Positions 57,071 through 64,000 of a stretch of DNA of 64,000 nucleotides are shown here, piece by piece. Made by a program: the position numbers and the translations under genes. The notes beneath the pieces were generated by a model that did not search any database, was not told the origin of the DNA, and saw only the letters and a list, made by a program, of their open reading frames with translations. The DNA comes from CATQHD01 sp965202675. Lineage in GTDB: Bacteria > Actinomycetota > Acidimicrobiia > Spongiisociales > Spongiisociaceae. Each line of letters starts with the position of its first letter. The stretch's first letter is position 1. Where the stretch lies: NCBI GenBank assembly GCA_965202675.1, contig OZ241842.1:310001-374000 (forward strand), in the 5' to 3' direction.

Positions 57071-59100
57071 ACCGCTCCGCCCGCCGTCACCACTCCCCGG
57101 TCCACCGCCGCCAGGGCCTGGGAAGCCGTCCGGTCCAGCCCGCCGATCCCCAGCGCCCCGGCCGCATCCCTGAGCTGGCGCAGCACATCCATTATCTGGC
57201 GGGAGGTGCGCACGAAGTCCCCGGGATCCAGGGAGGTGTCCTCCAGGAGGTCCTCCAGGTCGCGGAACTGCGCCCAGGCGTAGGCGAGCGGGCCGAAGCC
57301 GGGCTGGGGAGGGCGGGTGGCGGCCAGCCCGTGCGCCTGCTCGGCGGCGGTGTGGCGCTCCCACAGGTCGACCAGCAGGCCCCATCGCTGCTCCAGGGTC
57401 ACGGACGGCCAGTCCCCGCCCGGTTCGGCATCCCGCCGCGGCTCGTACACGAAAGTCGAGGCCAGGGCGGCCAGCTCCGGGGGGGAGACATCCTCGAAAA
57501 CGCCCGCCTGCGCCGCCTCCACCAGCAGGAAGTCCATCTCGTTGTAGACCTTTCGCAGCGCCTGGCCCGGCGGCAGCAGGTTCCAGCCGTCCAGGTAGCC
57601 CCGCTCCGCCAGCAGGTTCCGGGTGCGGTGGAAGAAACCCACCAGGTCATCCGAGGCGCCCGACCGTTCGAGGCCCGGACTGCTCCGCACCACCCGCGCC
57701 CCCCTGAGCCGGAACTGGGCGAACGAGGCCTCGAGCAGCCGCTCGGCCTGCCGGCGGGGGTAGTTGGCCACCAGGTTCACCGCCATGTTGTAGGTGGGGC
57801 GGAAGTTGGAGCGCAGCGGATGGCTGCCCATCTGGGCGATGGCCGCCGCCCGCTCGAACGGTACGTAGGGCGAGTGCAGCACCACGCCGTGGCCCACCTC
57901 GTCGATTCCCCGCCGCCCGGCCCGCCCGGTCAGCTGCGTGAACTCGCCCGGGAGCATCAGCTCGTGGCCCTCGCCGGTGAACTTGGTGAGGCTGTCGAGC
58001 ACCACGGTGCGGGCGGGCATGTTGATGCCGAGGGACAGCGTCTCGGTGGCGAACACCAGCTTTACCAACCCGTCGCAGAAGAGCTGCTCCACCACCTCCT
58101 TGAAGGCGGGGACCAGCCCGGCGTGGTGGGCGGCCACTCCTTTTTCCAGGGCGGCCAGCCACCGGCCGTAGCCGAGGGCCCGCAGGTCGGCGGCCTCCAG
58201 GCGGGCGGCGCCCTGCTCGGCCCGGCGGCGTATCTCCTCCTGTTCCTCCCGGTCGGTCAGCCTGATCCCGGTTACCGACGCCCGGGCCGCCGACTCGTCG
58301 CACCCCGCCCGGGAGAACACGAAGTAGATGGCCGGCAGCATGTCGAGGGCGGCCAGGCGCTCCACCATCTCCAGCCTTCTGGGGGTTGCGAAGCGCCGCC
58401 GGCGGCCGCCGCGGCGGGCCAGCATCCCCGAAATCGACCTGTTGGGGAGGGTTCCCCGGGCGGCCTCCTCGAACAGCGGAAGGGTGTGGATCTTGGCTTC
58501 GAAGCGGTCTTTCACCGCCCACCATCTCTCCAGGGGGACGGGCCGGTGGTCTTCGATCACCAGCTCGGCGCGCCCCCTCCGGGACCGCAGCCAGTCGGTG
58601 AACTCGCCGGCGTTGGCCACGGTGGCCGACAGGCACACCAGCCGGATGTGCCGGGGGGCGTGGATGATCACCTCCTCCCAGACCGCCCCCCGGAAGCGGT
58701 CCTGGAGGTAATGGACCTCGTCGAGCACCGCAGTATCCACCGAGGACAGGTCGGCGCCGGCGTAGATCATGTTCCGCAGCACCTCGGTGGTCATGACCAC
58801 GATCGGCGCCTCTCCGTTGATGGTGTTGTCTCCGGTCAGCAGGCCCACCCGCTCGGCGCCATACGCCGCCGTGAAATCGCGGAACTTCTGGTTGGACAGG
58901 GCCTTCAGGGGGGTGGTGTAGAACACCCGGCGGCCTCTTTCCAGGCTCAGATGGACCGCCGCCTCGGCCACCAGGGTCTTGCCCGCCCCGGTGGGGGCCG
59001 TCACCACCACCGACGACCCCCGCTCCACCGCCTCGGCCGCCATGGTCTGGAACGGGTCGGGCCGGAACGGGAGGGACTCGAAGAACCGGTCGACCCTCAT
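57067..59100 (-). CDS. helY: DEAD/DEAH-box helicase, HelY/Mtr4-Ski2-like
   Basis: 677 residues from the ATG at 59100, which overlaps the tatC stop. Walker A APTGAGKT at 35-42, DEVH near 136, SAT in VCLSATVAN, the helicase C part with ETLSLGINMPARTVV and QLTGRAGRRG (motif VI), and a C-terminal helical domain as in Ski2/Mtr4. Family members unwind RNA; HelY in mycobacteria is of this class. Shorter than mycobacterial HelY (about 900 residues). Confidence 0.9.
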   Translation of the reverse strand: MRVDRFFESLPFRPDPFQTMAAEAVERGSSVVVTAPTGAGKTLVAEAAVHLSLERGRRVFYTTPLKALSNQKFRDFTAAYGAERVGLLTGDNTINGEAPIVVMTTEVLRNMIYAGADLSSVDTAVLDEVHYLQDRFRGAVWEEVIIHAPRHIRLVCLSATVANAGEFTDWLRSRRGRAELVIEDHRPVPLERWWAVKDRFEAKIHTLPLFEEAARGTLPNRSISGMLARRGGRRRRFATPRRLEMVERLAALDMLPAIYFVFSRAGCDESAARASVTGIRLTDREEQEEIRRRAEQGAARLEAADLRALGYGRWLAALEKGVAAHHAGLVPAFKEVVEQLFCDGLVKLVFATETLSLGINMPARTVVLDSLTKFTGEGHELMLPGEFTQLTGRAGRRGIDEVGHGVVLHSPYVPFERAAAIAQMGSHPLRSNFRPTYNMAVNLVANYPRRQAERLLEASFAQFRLRGARVVRSSPGLERSGASDDLVGFFHRTRNLLAERGYLDGWNLLPPGQALRKVYNEMDFLLVEAAQAGVFEDVSPPELAALASTFVYEPRRDAEPGGDWPSVTLEQRWGLLVDLWERHTAAEQAHGLAATRPPQPGFGPLAYAWAQFRDLEDLLEDTSLDPGDFVRTSRQIMDVLRQLRDAAGALGIGGLDRTASQALAAVDRGVVTAGGAV

Positions 59101-59816
59101 TTCTTGAGGAACCATCTCACCAGCCAGATGGTGCCCTCGTAGAACAGATACAGGGGCGCGGAGAGCAGCAGCAGGGTCAGGGGGTCGCCGGTGGGGGTGA
59201 GCGCCGCCCCCACCGTGACGATGATCAGCACCGCCCAGCGCCGCCCGGCGGCCAGCCTGGCCGAAGACACCGCCCCCGCCGCCGCCGCCGCAAACAGAAA
59301 AACCGGGAACTGGAAGGAGACGCCGAACAGCAGCAGGAAGCGCACCGTGAACCTGGTGTAGTGCTCGACGGTGACGAAGGTCTCCAGGTCGTCGAAGATG
59401 GTCAGCAGGAACCCCAGGGCCCGCTCCATGCTCCAGTAGGCGAACGCCACCCCCAGCCCGAACAGGACCACCATGGCGCCGACCACCGGGAAGGCCCACT
59501 TGCGTTCCCTGGGGGTGAGGCCGGGGTTCACGAAGGCCCAGATCTGGTAGGTGATCACCGGGCTGGCCAGCACCGCCCCGCCGAACAGGGACATCCGCAT
59601 GGCGATGGAGAAAGGCTCGGTGGGTCCGGTGACGATCAGCGGCTTGTCGGACACCAACAGGTAGGGCCCCTGCAGGACGGCGAGCATCCAGTCCCGGAAG
59701 AAGAAGGCCGCCGCCGCGCCCACCGCCAGGGCGGCCATGACCTTGACCAGCCGCGACCGCAGCTCGGTCAGATGGCCCATGAGGGGCTGGCTGGACAGGT
59801 CGGCCTGTTCGGTCAT
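59097..59816 (-). CDS. tatC: Sec-independent protein translocase TatC
   Basis: 239 residues with six membrane helices. N-terminal MGHLTELRSRLVKVMAALAV carries the conserved signal-binding cytoplasmic segment; TEPFSIAMRMSLFGGAVLASPVITYQIWAFVNPGL with the conserved Pro/Gly/Glu loop. It binds twin-arginine signal peptides. Start overlaps the tatA stop (ATGA). Gene order tatA-tatC-helY is as in mycobacteria. Confidence 0.95.
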   Translation of the reverse strand: MTEQADLSSQPLMGHLTELRSRLVKVMAALAVGAAAAFFFRDWMLAVLQGPYLLVSDKPLIVTGPTEPFSIAMRMSLFGGAVLASPVITYQIWAFVNPGLTPRERKWAFPVVGAMVVLFGLGVAFAYWSMERALGFLLTIFDDLETFVTVEHYTRFTVRFLLLFGVSFQFPVFLFAAAAAGAVSSARLAAGRRWAVLIIVTVGAALTPTGDPLTLLLLSAPLYLFYEGTIWLVRWFLKK

Positions 59817-60493
59817 GATTCCGCCGCCCGGCCGTCCGCCCCGGCGCCGTCTGTCTCGCCGGCGGGCCGGGTATCCGCGGTTTCTTCATCGGGGGCGGCG
59901 TCTCGGGAGGCTTCGCCTCCGGCGGCGGGGGCCGCTGCGGGCGGCGGGTGCACCACGGCGGGCATCGGATCTCCCATACCCCGGCGGGATTCACTCGGGG
60001 GCACCCCCACCGGAGGGTCGGGGGCTATCCATCGCGCCCCGGGGGCCTGCCCGCCGCCGGACGCATCATCGGCCGGGCTGTCCGCCCCGGCGCCCTCCGC
60101 GGCGTCCGGTTCGGGGGCCGGCGCGGCGCCGCCCGCCTCCTTGCCCGCTCCGTCCGCGGCCGCCGCTCCGTCCGCCCCGGGCGTCGGGGGCGGGTTCTTG
60201 GCGGCCTGCCTTATCTCCCGCTCGGCTGCCCTGGCGGTCTCGGCCGTCTCCCTGAAGGTGCGGCGGACGTCCGCCGCCGGCTGGGAAAGTTCCTGCCGGA
60301 TCTCCTTGATGGGCTCTCGGATCGGCCCCACCTCCTGCTCGATTCCCCGCCGCAGATCGGTTACCGCCTGCCGCAGCTCCCGCACGTACCGGCCGATGGA
60401 GCGGGCGAGGTCGGGAAGGCGGTTGGGGCCGAACACCACCAGCGCGATGACCGCGATGGTGAGGATCTCGGCGCCGCTCAGGGAATCGAACAC
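59813..60493 (-). CDS. tatA: Sec-independent protein translocase TatA/TatB
   Basis: 226 residues. N-terminal helix GAEILTIAVIALVVFGPNRLPDLARSIGR with the conserved FGPNRLP hinge and an amphipathic helix follow. The long C-terminal part (residues 85-226) is Pro/Ala/Glu-rich and much longer than a normal TatA of about 90 residues, closer to TatB. It probably does the work of both. Starts about 50 bp downstream of pafC. Confidence 0.85.
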   Translation of the reverse strand: MFDSLSGAEILTIAVIALVVFGPNRLPDLARSIGRYVRELRQAVTDLRRGIEQEVGPIREPIKEIRQELSQPAADVRRTFRETAETARAAEREIRQAAKNPPPTPGADGAAAADGAGKEAGGAAPAPEPDAAEGAGADSPADDASGGGQAPGARWIAPDPPVGVPPSESRRGMGDPMPAVVHPPPAAAPAAGGEASRDAAPDEETADTRPAGETDGAGADGRAAES

Positions 60494-60543
60494 GGTCCCA
60501 TGGTACAGCCGTATATGCCCCTGCTATGCCCCGTTCGCCCGGG

Positions 60544-61482
60544 TCAGGCCTCCCCGTACCGGGACAGGATGGCCCGCCTGAGCCGCTCCGTTTCCTGCGA
60601 CACCTCTTCTCCCTCCACCAGGCGCGCCCGGTCTCCGAGGCGGATCAGCAGGCGGGCCGTCACCCTGGGGTCGGCGGCGGCGAAGCGCACCACCAGCTCG
60701 CCGCCGTCGTCCGAGACGGTCTCCACCGGGTAGTACTCGGCCGCCCAGCGGGCCTCTTCTCCGAGGGCCAGCACCGCGTAGACGCTGTCGGCGGAGGGGG
60801 TGAAAGCCACCGTCGGCGGGCCGCCGCCCGGGGCGGATTCGAAGGTCTCGTCGAGGACGGTCAGCGACCTGATCCGGTCCACCCGGAAGGTGCGCCGGTC
60901 CCCGGCCAGGCGGCAATGGGCCAGCAGGTACCACCAGCCCAGGGAGGCATGCACCATCGCAGGCTCCACCACCCGGTCGGTGGTGCGGTTGGCGCCCCCC
61001 GACAGATAGGTGAGGAGCACCGCCCGGCGGTCCGCCGCCGCCCGCCGCAGGGCGTCCAGATGTTCGGGTTCGGGGGGGAGCTCCGCATCCAGGGCTTCGG
61101 GGGCGTCGGGGAAGAGCGCCGCGGTCAACTTCTCGACCGCCCGGCCCAGGGCGGGGTTGGGCGGGTCCAGGCCGGCCGCCGCCATTCCGGCGCTCAGCAG
61201 GCCGAGGGCTTCGGGAGGGGTGAGGCGCAGAGGCCGGGAGAAATAGTCGGCCATGTCCAGCACCACCAGGTCGTCTTCTATGGAGGCCCACATCAGGTCC
61301 TCGGGTCCGTATCCGGGAAGCCCGCACACGAACAGCAGTTCCAGGTCCTTGGCCAGCTGTTTCTCTTCCCGGTAGCCGAACCGTTCCATCACCTCGGAGA
61401 CACGCGGGTAGGGGTTGGCGATGATCCAGGGAACCATGGCCAGGATCCGGTTCAGGCGGCGGCTGGTGGAGTCGGCGCTCAC
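60544..61482 (-). CDS. pafC: WYL-domain regulator PafC
   Basis: 312 residues from a GTG overlapping the pafB stop (GTGA). An N-terminal winged helix (LNRILAMVPWIIANPYPRVSEVMERFGY) precedes the WYL part with VEPAMVHASLGWWYLLAHCRL. PafB-PafC activate DNA-repair genes in response to damage in mycobacteria, sensing single-stranded DNA. Next to pafB as usual. Confidence 0.9.
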   Translation of the reverse strand: MSADSTSRRLNRILAMVPWIIANPYPRVSEVMERFGYREEKQLAKDLELLFVCGLPGYGPEDLMWASIEDDLVVLDMADYFSRPLRLTPPEALGLLSAGMAAAGLDPPNPALGRAVEKLTAALFPDAPEALDAELPPEPEHLDALRRAAADRRAVLLTYLSGGANRTTDRVVEPAMVHASLGWWYLLAHCRLAGDRRTFRVDRIRSLTVLDETFESAPGGGPPTVAFTPSADSVYAVLALGEEARWAAEYYPVETVSDDGGELVVRFAAADPRVTARLLIRLGDRARLVEGEEVSQETERLRRAILSRYGEA

Positions 61483-62405
61483 GCTCCGCTCCTCACCCGG
61501 CTGATCACCGACCGGCGCAGCCCGGACGGAGCCAGTACCTCCGCCGCGTCGTCCAGGGCGAGGATCTGGTTGACGAAGTTCCTCTCCGCCCAGTAGGGGA
61601 TGTCCAGCAGCGTCCAGCCCTCCGGGTCCCGGCCCGCCTTCCGGGCGCCGGGGAAACGGCTCTCCGCCCACCAGGCCGCGTCGGGGTGGCACCGCACCCG
61701 GGCCGTCAGCTCGGGCCCCGTCTCCCAGGGCAGGGAGGACATGATGTCGCGGGCGGCGAACCCGCCGGGGCGCTCGAAGGCGCCGGCGGGGCCGGCCGCC
61801 TCCAGGCCCTCGGCCCGGTCCAGCCGGTAGGTGCGGATATCTTCCGCCGGCCGGCCCTCCTCCGCACCGGCGAAATACCAGTGGCCCCGGTAATAGCGCA
61901 TCCCGTACGGTTCGACGGTCCGCCGCCTTTCCCGGTAGGTGAAGCGCAGCCGCCGCCGTTCGAACACCGCCTCGAACACGGCGCTGGGCCGTTCACCCGG
62001 GGCGAGGTCGGCGCCCATCGGGGCCGCCGCCTCGACGAAGCGCGCCCCTCCCAGCTTCAGCAGGGCGTCCGACCCGGAGGGGCCGTCCCCGGTCCTCATC
62101 ATGTGGACGGCCAACGCCAGGGCGGCGCGCTCCTCTTCGGTCAGGTCCGGGTCGATGGTGCGGTAGGCCTCGTCGGGGATCACATAGCCTTTCTCCACCT
62201 CCCAGACATCGGTGGAGCGCATCTCCAGCTTCACCCCCAGCCGCCGCAGGGTGTCCTTGTCCCGCTCGAACATGCGGCGGAAGGCCAGGTCGGAGTCCTG
62301 TCCGTAGCCGTGCACCGTGCGGCGGATCTCCCGGGCGGTCACCGGCCGTCCGGAATCGATGAGGAAGGCCAGCAGGTTGATCAGGCGCTCGATGACTGCA
62401 CTCAT
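61479..62405 (-). CDS. pafB: WYL-domain regulator PafB
   Basis: 308 residues. N-terminal HTH (VIERLINLLAFLIDSGRPVTAREIR), WYL-type middle with VEPYGMRYYRGHWYFAGA and a C-terminal regulatory part. Partner of PafC. 24 bp after pafA on the same strand. Confidence 0.9.
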   Translation of the reverse strand: MSAVIERLINLLAFLIDSGRPVTAREIRRTVHGYGQDSDLAFRRMFERDKDTLRRLGVKLEMRSTDVWEVEKGYVIPDEAYRTIDPDLTEEERAALALAVHMMRTGDGPSGSDALLKLGGARFVEAAAPMGADLAPGERPSAVFEAVFERRRLRFTYRERRRTVEPYGMRYYRGHWYFAGAEEGRPAEDIRTYRLDRAEGLEAAGPAGAFERPGGFAARDIMSSLPWETGPELTARVRCHPDAAWWAESRFPGARKAGRDPEGWTLLDIPYWAERNFVNQILALDDAAEVLAPSGLRRSVISRVRSGA

Positions 62406-62429
62406 GGACTTCTCCGGCCTACCCTTTCC

Positions 62430-63815
62430 CTACAGCCTCTCGATCAACCGCTCGACCCGATCGTCGTCTTCCCGGCATCCGAACGGATCCTTGCAGATCA
62501 CGGTCTGTTGGGCTTGGTCGTTCACCTTCAGATGCACCCAGTCGACCGTTACCTGCCGGTTCTTGGCCTTGGCGGCGGCGATGAACCTGCCCCGCAGCCG
62601 GGCCCTGGTGTCCTGGGGCGGGCTCATGACGGCGGCGGCCACCGCGGCGTCGGTGACCATCCGCCGCACCGCCCCCCGCCGGGCCAGCAGGTTGTAGAGG
62701 CCCCGCTCCTCGGAGACGTCGTGGTAGCTCAGATCCAGCAGCATCACCCGCGGGTGGGACAGGGGAAGGCGGAACCGGCTGCGGTAGTGCTCGATCAGGT
62801 GGTACTTGGTTACCCAGTCGACCTCCCGGACGAGGGACAGGGGTTCCTCCTCCAGGCGGGTGAGCAGGTACCCCCACCCTTTGACCGCCTGGCTGATGCC
62901 CGGCTGCCCGCCGGCCGCCTCCCGGCGGAAACCGGGGTTGCGGGCGTACTTTTCGACCCGTTCCCAGTATTCCCACTGGATGTCGAGGGCCGACATGACC
63001 CGTCCGTTGGCCATCTCCATCTTGTGGTCGCGGCAGGAGAGATCCTTGCTGATTTCCCTGATGGCCATGATCGGGTCCTTGAGGGTCATGTCGCGGAAGA
63101 TGGCGCCGCCCTCGATCATCTCGAGCAGGGCCGCGACCGTTCCCACCTTGACGAAGGTGGCGAACTCGTTCATGTTCGAGTCCCCGGCTATTACGTGGAG
63201 CCGCCGGTAGCGCTCGGCGTCGGCGTGGGGTTCGTCCCTGGTGTTGATGATCGGGCGCGACCTCGTGGTGGCCGAGGAGTCGGTGTCCCAGATGTGCTCG
63301 GCGCGCTGGGATATCGTGAATACGGGGCCCCGGGGGGTCTGGTGCAGCTTCCCCGCCCCGGTGTAGATCTGGCGGGTGACCAGGAAGGGGATCAGGACGT
63401 CCAATATCTTGTTGAAATCCGCCTTCCGGTCCACCAGATAGTTCTCGTGGCAGCCGTAGGAGTTGCCCGCCGTGTCGGTGTTGTTCTTGTAGAGGAAGAT
63501 GTCGCCCCGGATGCCCTCCCCCGCCAGGCGCTGCTCGGCCGAGCGCCGGAGTTTCTCCAGCACCCGGTCCCCGGCCTTGTCGTGGGCCACCAGGTCCTCG
63601 AGTCTGAGGCATTCGGGGGTGGCGTATTCGGGGTGGCTGCCCACGTCCAGGTAGAGGCGGGCGCCGTTCTCAAGGAAGGTGTTGGAGGAACGGCCGCCCG
63701 AGGCCACGCCCCTGAAAAGGTGCCGGGCCACCTCGTCCGGGCTCAGCCGGCGCTGGCCGCGCAGGGTGCAGGTAACGCCGTATTCGTTCTCGATCCCGAA
63801 GATGCGCCTGTCCAC
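62430..63815 (-). CDS. pafA: Pup-protein ligase PafA
   Basis: 461 residues. MDRRIFGIENEYGVTCT start with the catalytic/ATP-binding Glu stretch, KNNTDTAGNSYGCHENYLVDR, TISQRAEHIWDTDSSATTRSRPIINTRDEPHAD and VDWVHLKVND are typical of PafA. It couples Pup to substrate lysines for delivery to the proteasome. Dop, its paralog, would have a longer insertion, absent here. PrcA downstream-on-chromosome on the same strand supports the pupylation context. Confidence 0.95.
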   Translation of the reverse strand: MDRRIFGIENEYGVTCTLRGQRRLSPDEVARHLFRGVASGGRSSNTFLENGARLYLDVGSHPEYATPECLRLEDLVAHDKAGDRVLEKLRRSAEQRLAGEGIRGDIFLYKNNTDTAGNSYGCHENYLVDRKADFNKILDVLIPFLVTRQIYTGAGKLHQTPRGPVFTISQRAEHIWDTDSSATTRSRPIINTRDEPHADAERYRRLHVIAGDSNMNEFATFVKVGTVAALLEMIEGGAIFRDMTLKDPIMAIREISKDLSCRDHKMEMANGRVMSALDIQWEYWERVEKYARNPGFRREAAGGQPGISQAVKGWGYLLTRLEEEPLSLVREVDWVTKYHLIEHYRSRFRLPLSHPRVMLLDLSYHDVSEERGLYNLLARRGAVRRMVTDAAVAAAVMSPPQDTRARLRGRFIAAAKAKNRQVTVDWVHLKVNDQAQQTVICKDPFGCREDDDRVERLIERL

Positions 63816-63866
63816 ACTTCTAGATTAGGCGCGGAGGGGCCGCCCGGGGTTCGGCGGCCGCCCGGG

Positions 63867-64000
63867 TCAGACGCTGTCCAGCTCTTCGCGCGTCAGCCGG
63901 CGGAACCGGCGGTTGGTTCCCGCCGCCGGGGAGGCCCGTTCGAGCAGGGCGCCCTCCCAGCCGTCGATGTCGCGTTCCTCGACCACCCGGAAGGCTTCGG
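63867..64000 (-). CDS. prcA: Proteasome subunit alpha (PrcA), C-terminal fragment
   Basis: Only the last 43 codons are inside the window. The end reads WEGALLERASPAAGTN then RRFRRLTREELDSV. An RRxFRRxT-like tail of this kind is what I expect at the C-terminus of actinobacterial proteasome alpha subunits. Position next to pafA supports it. The N-terminus and beta subunit lie outside the window, so the assignment rests on a short tail and context. Confidence 0.55.
   Translation of the reverse strand, partial: EAFRVVEERDIDGWEGALLERASPAAGTNRRFRRLTREELDSV

Noticed and set aside
57331..59142. Long open frame antisense to helY
   Set aside because: Shadow of the helicase; no recognisable domain or ribosome site.
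62430..63815. Dop (Pup deamidase) instead of PafA
   Set aside because: Length and start match PafA, the Dop-specific loop insertion is absent, and pafB/pafC follow.
1..64000. CRISPR arrays, insertion sequences and rRNA genes
   Set aside because: No regularly spaced short repeats with unique spacers, no transposase motifs and no rRNA phrases were found.

Overview
The window comes from a high-GC actinobacterium. It encodes Pup ligase PafA with the PafB/PafC regulators and a probable proteasome alpha subunit, the mycothiol acetyltransferase MshD, a phosphatidylinositol-mannoside gene set (pgsA-acyltransferase-pimA), TatA/TatC and a HelY-type helicase. Several gene orders match those I remember from Mycobacterium tuberculosis: pgsA-acyltransferase-pimA-pdxS-pdxT-yebC; a second pgsA-garA-ftsR-bifunctional nuclease-merR; tlyA-nadK-recN-pyrG-xerD-scpA-scpB-rluB-cmk-der; pafA-pafB-pafC-tatA-tatC-helY. 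Proteins and spacing are divergent, so a deep-branching class such as Acidimicrobiia is plausible, but this is inference.

Layout. 1-5,000: the start of a secreted repeat protein, a broken DUF4143-type ATPase, a Fic protein, an AIM24-like protein and an AT-rich lone AAA ATPase. 5,000-7,250: MsrB and a membrane-anchored molybdopterin oxidoreductase. 7,250-12,900: a repeat-rich spacer, then yebC, pdxT, pdxS and the PIM lipid operon, all on the minus strand. 12,900-18,000: a nuclease-like protein, an EF-G-like GTPase, citrate synthase and a small membrane protein on the plus strand. 18,000-20,400: an ATPase-TOPRIM pair and a second repeat-rich spacer. 20,400-25,900: thrS, mshD, a zinc-ribbon membrane protein, a lipase and a MerR regulator. 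26,000-33,400: another repeat spacer, the garA-ftsR-dac-nuclease cluster, tRNA-Pro, der and ispH. 33,400-36,250: an AT-rich type II restriction-modification pair and a fourth repeat spacer. 36,300-42,300: cmk-aroA-rluB-scpB-scpA-HD-dksA-like-xerD. 42,300-48,400: small hypothetical genes, a probable phosphorothioate-DNA HNH endonuclease, an AlbA-type ATP-binding protein, pyrG and a PIN-domain pair. 48,400-57,000: recN-nadK-tlyA, a nucleotidyltransferase-HEPN gene facing an orphan antitoxin, then M20 peptidase, Nudix, GNAT, an acidic zinc protein and a lipid kinase. 57,000-64,000: helY-tatC-tatA-pafC-pafB-pafA and the 3' end of a proteasome alpha gene.

How the genes fit together. Minus-strand housekeeping operons are tightly coupled, with many 4-base stop/start overlaps. 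Between them sit single defence-like or toxin-like modules, often lower in GC and with their own promoters or palindromes. The most unusual non-coding signal is a set of four intergenic elements, in two sequence pairs. Each has a near-consensus sigma70 promoter with exactly 17 bp spacing on the minus strand just after the 3' end of a minus-strand gene, followed by about 170-190 nt of conserved GC-rich sequence with a shared hairpin. They look like a small RNA gene family or a mobile promoter element.
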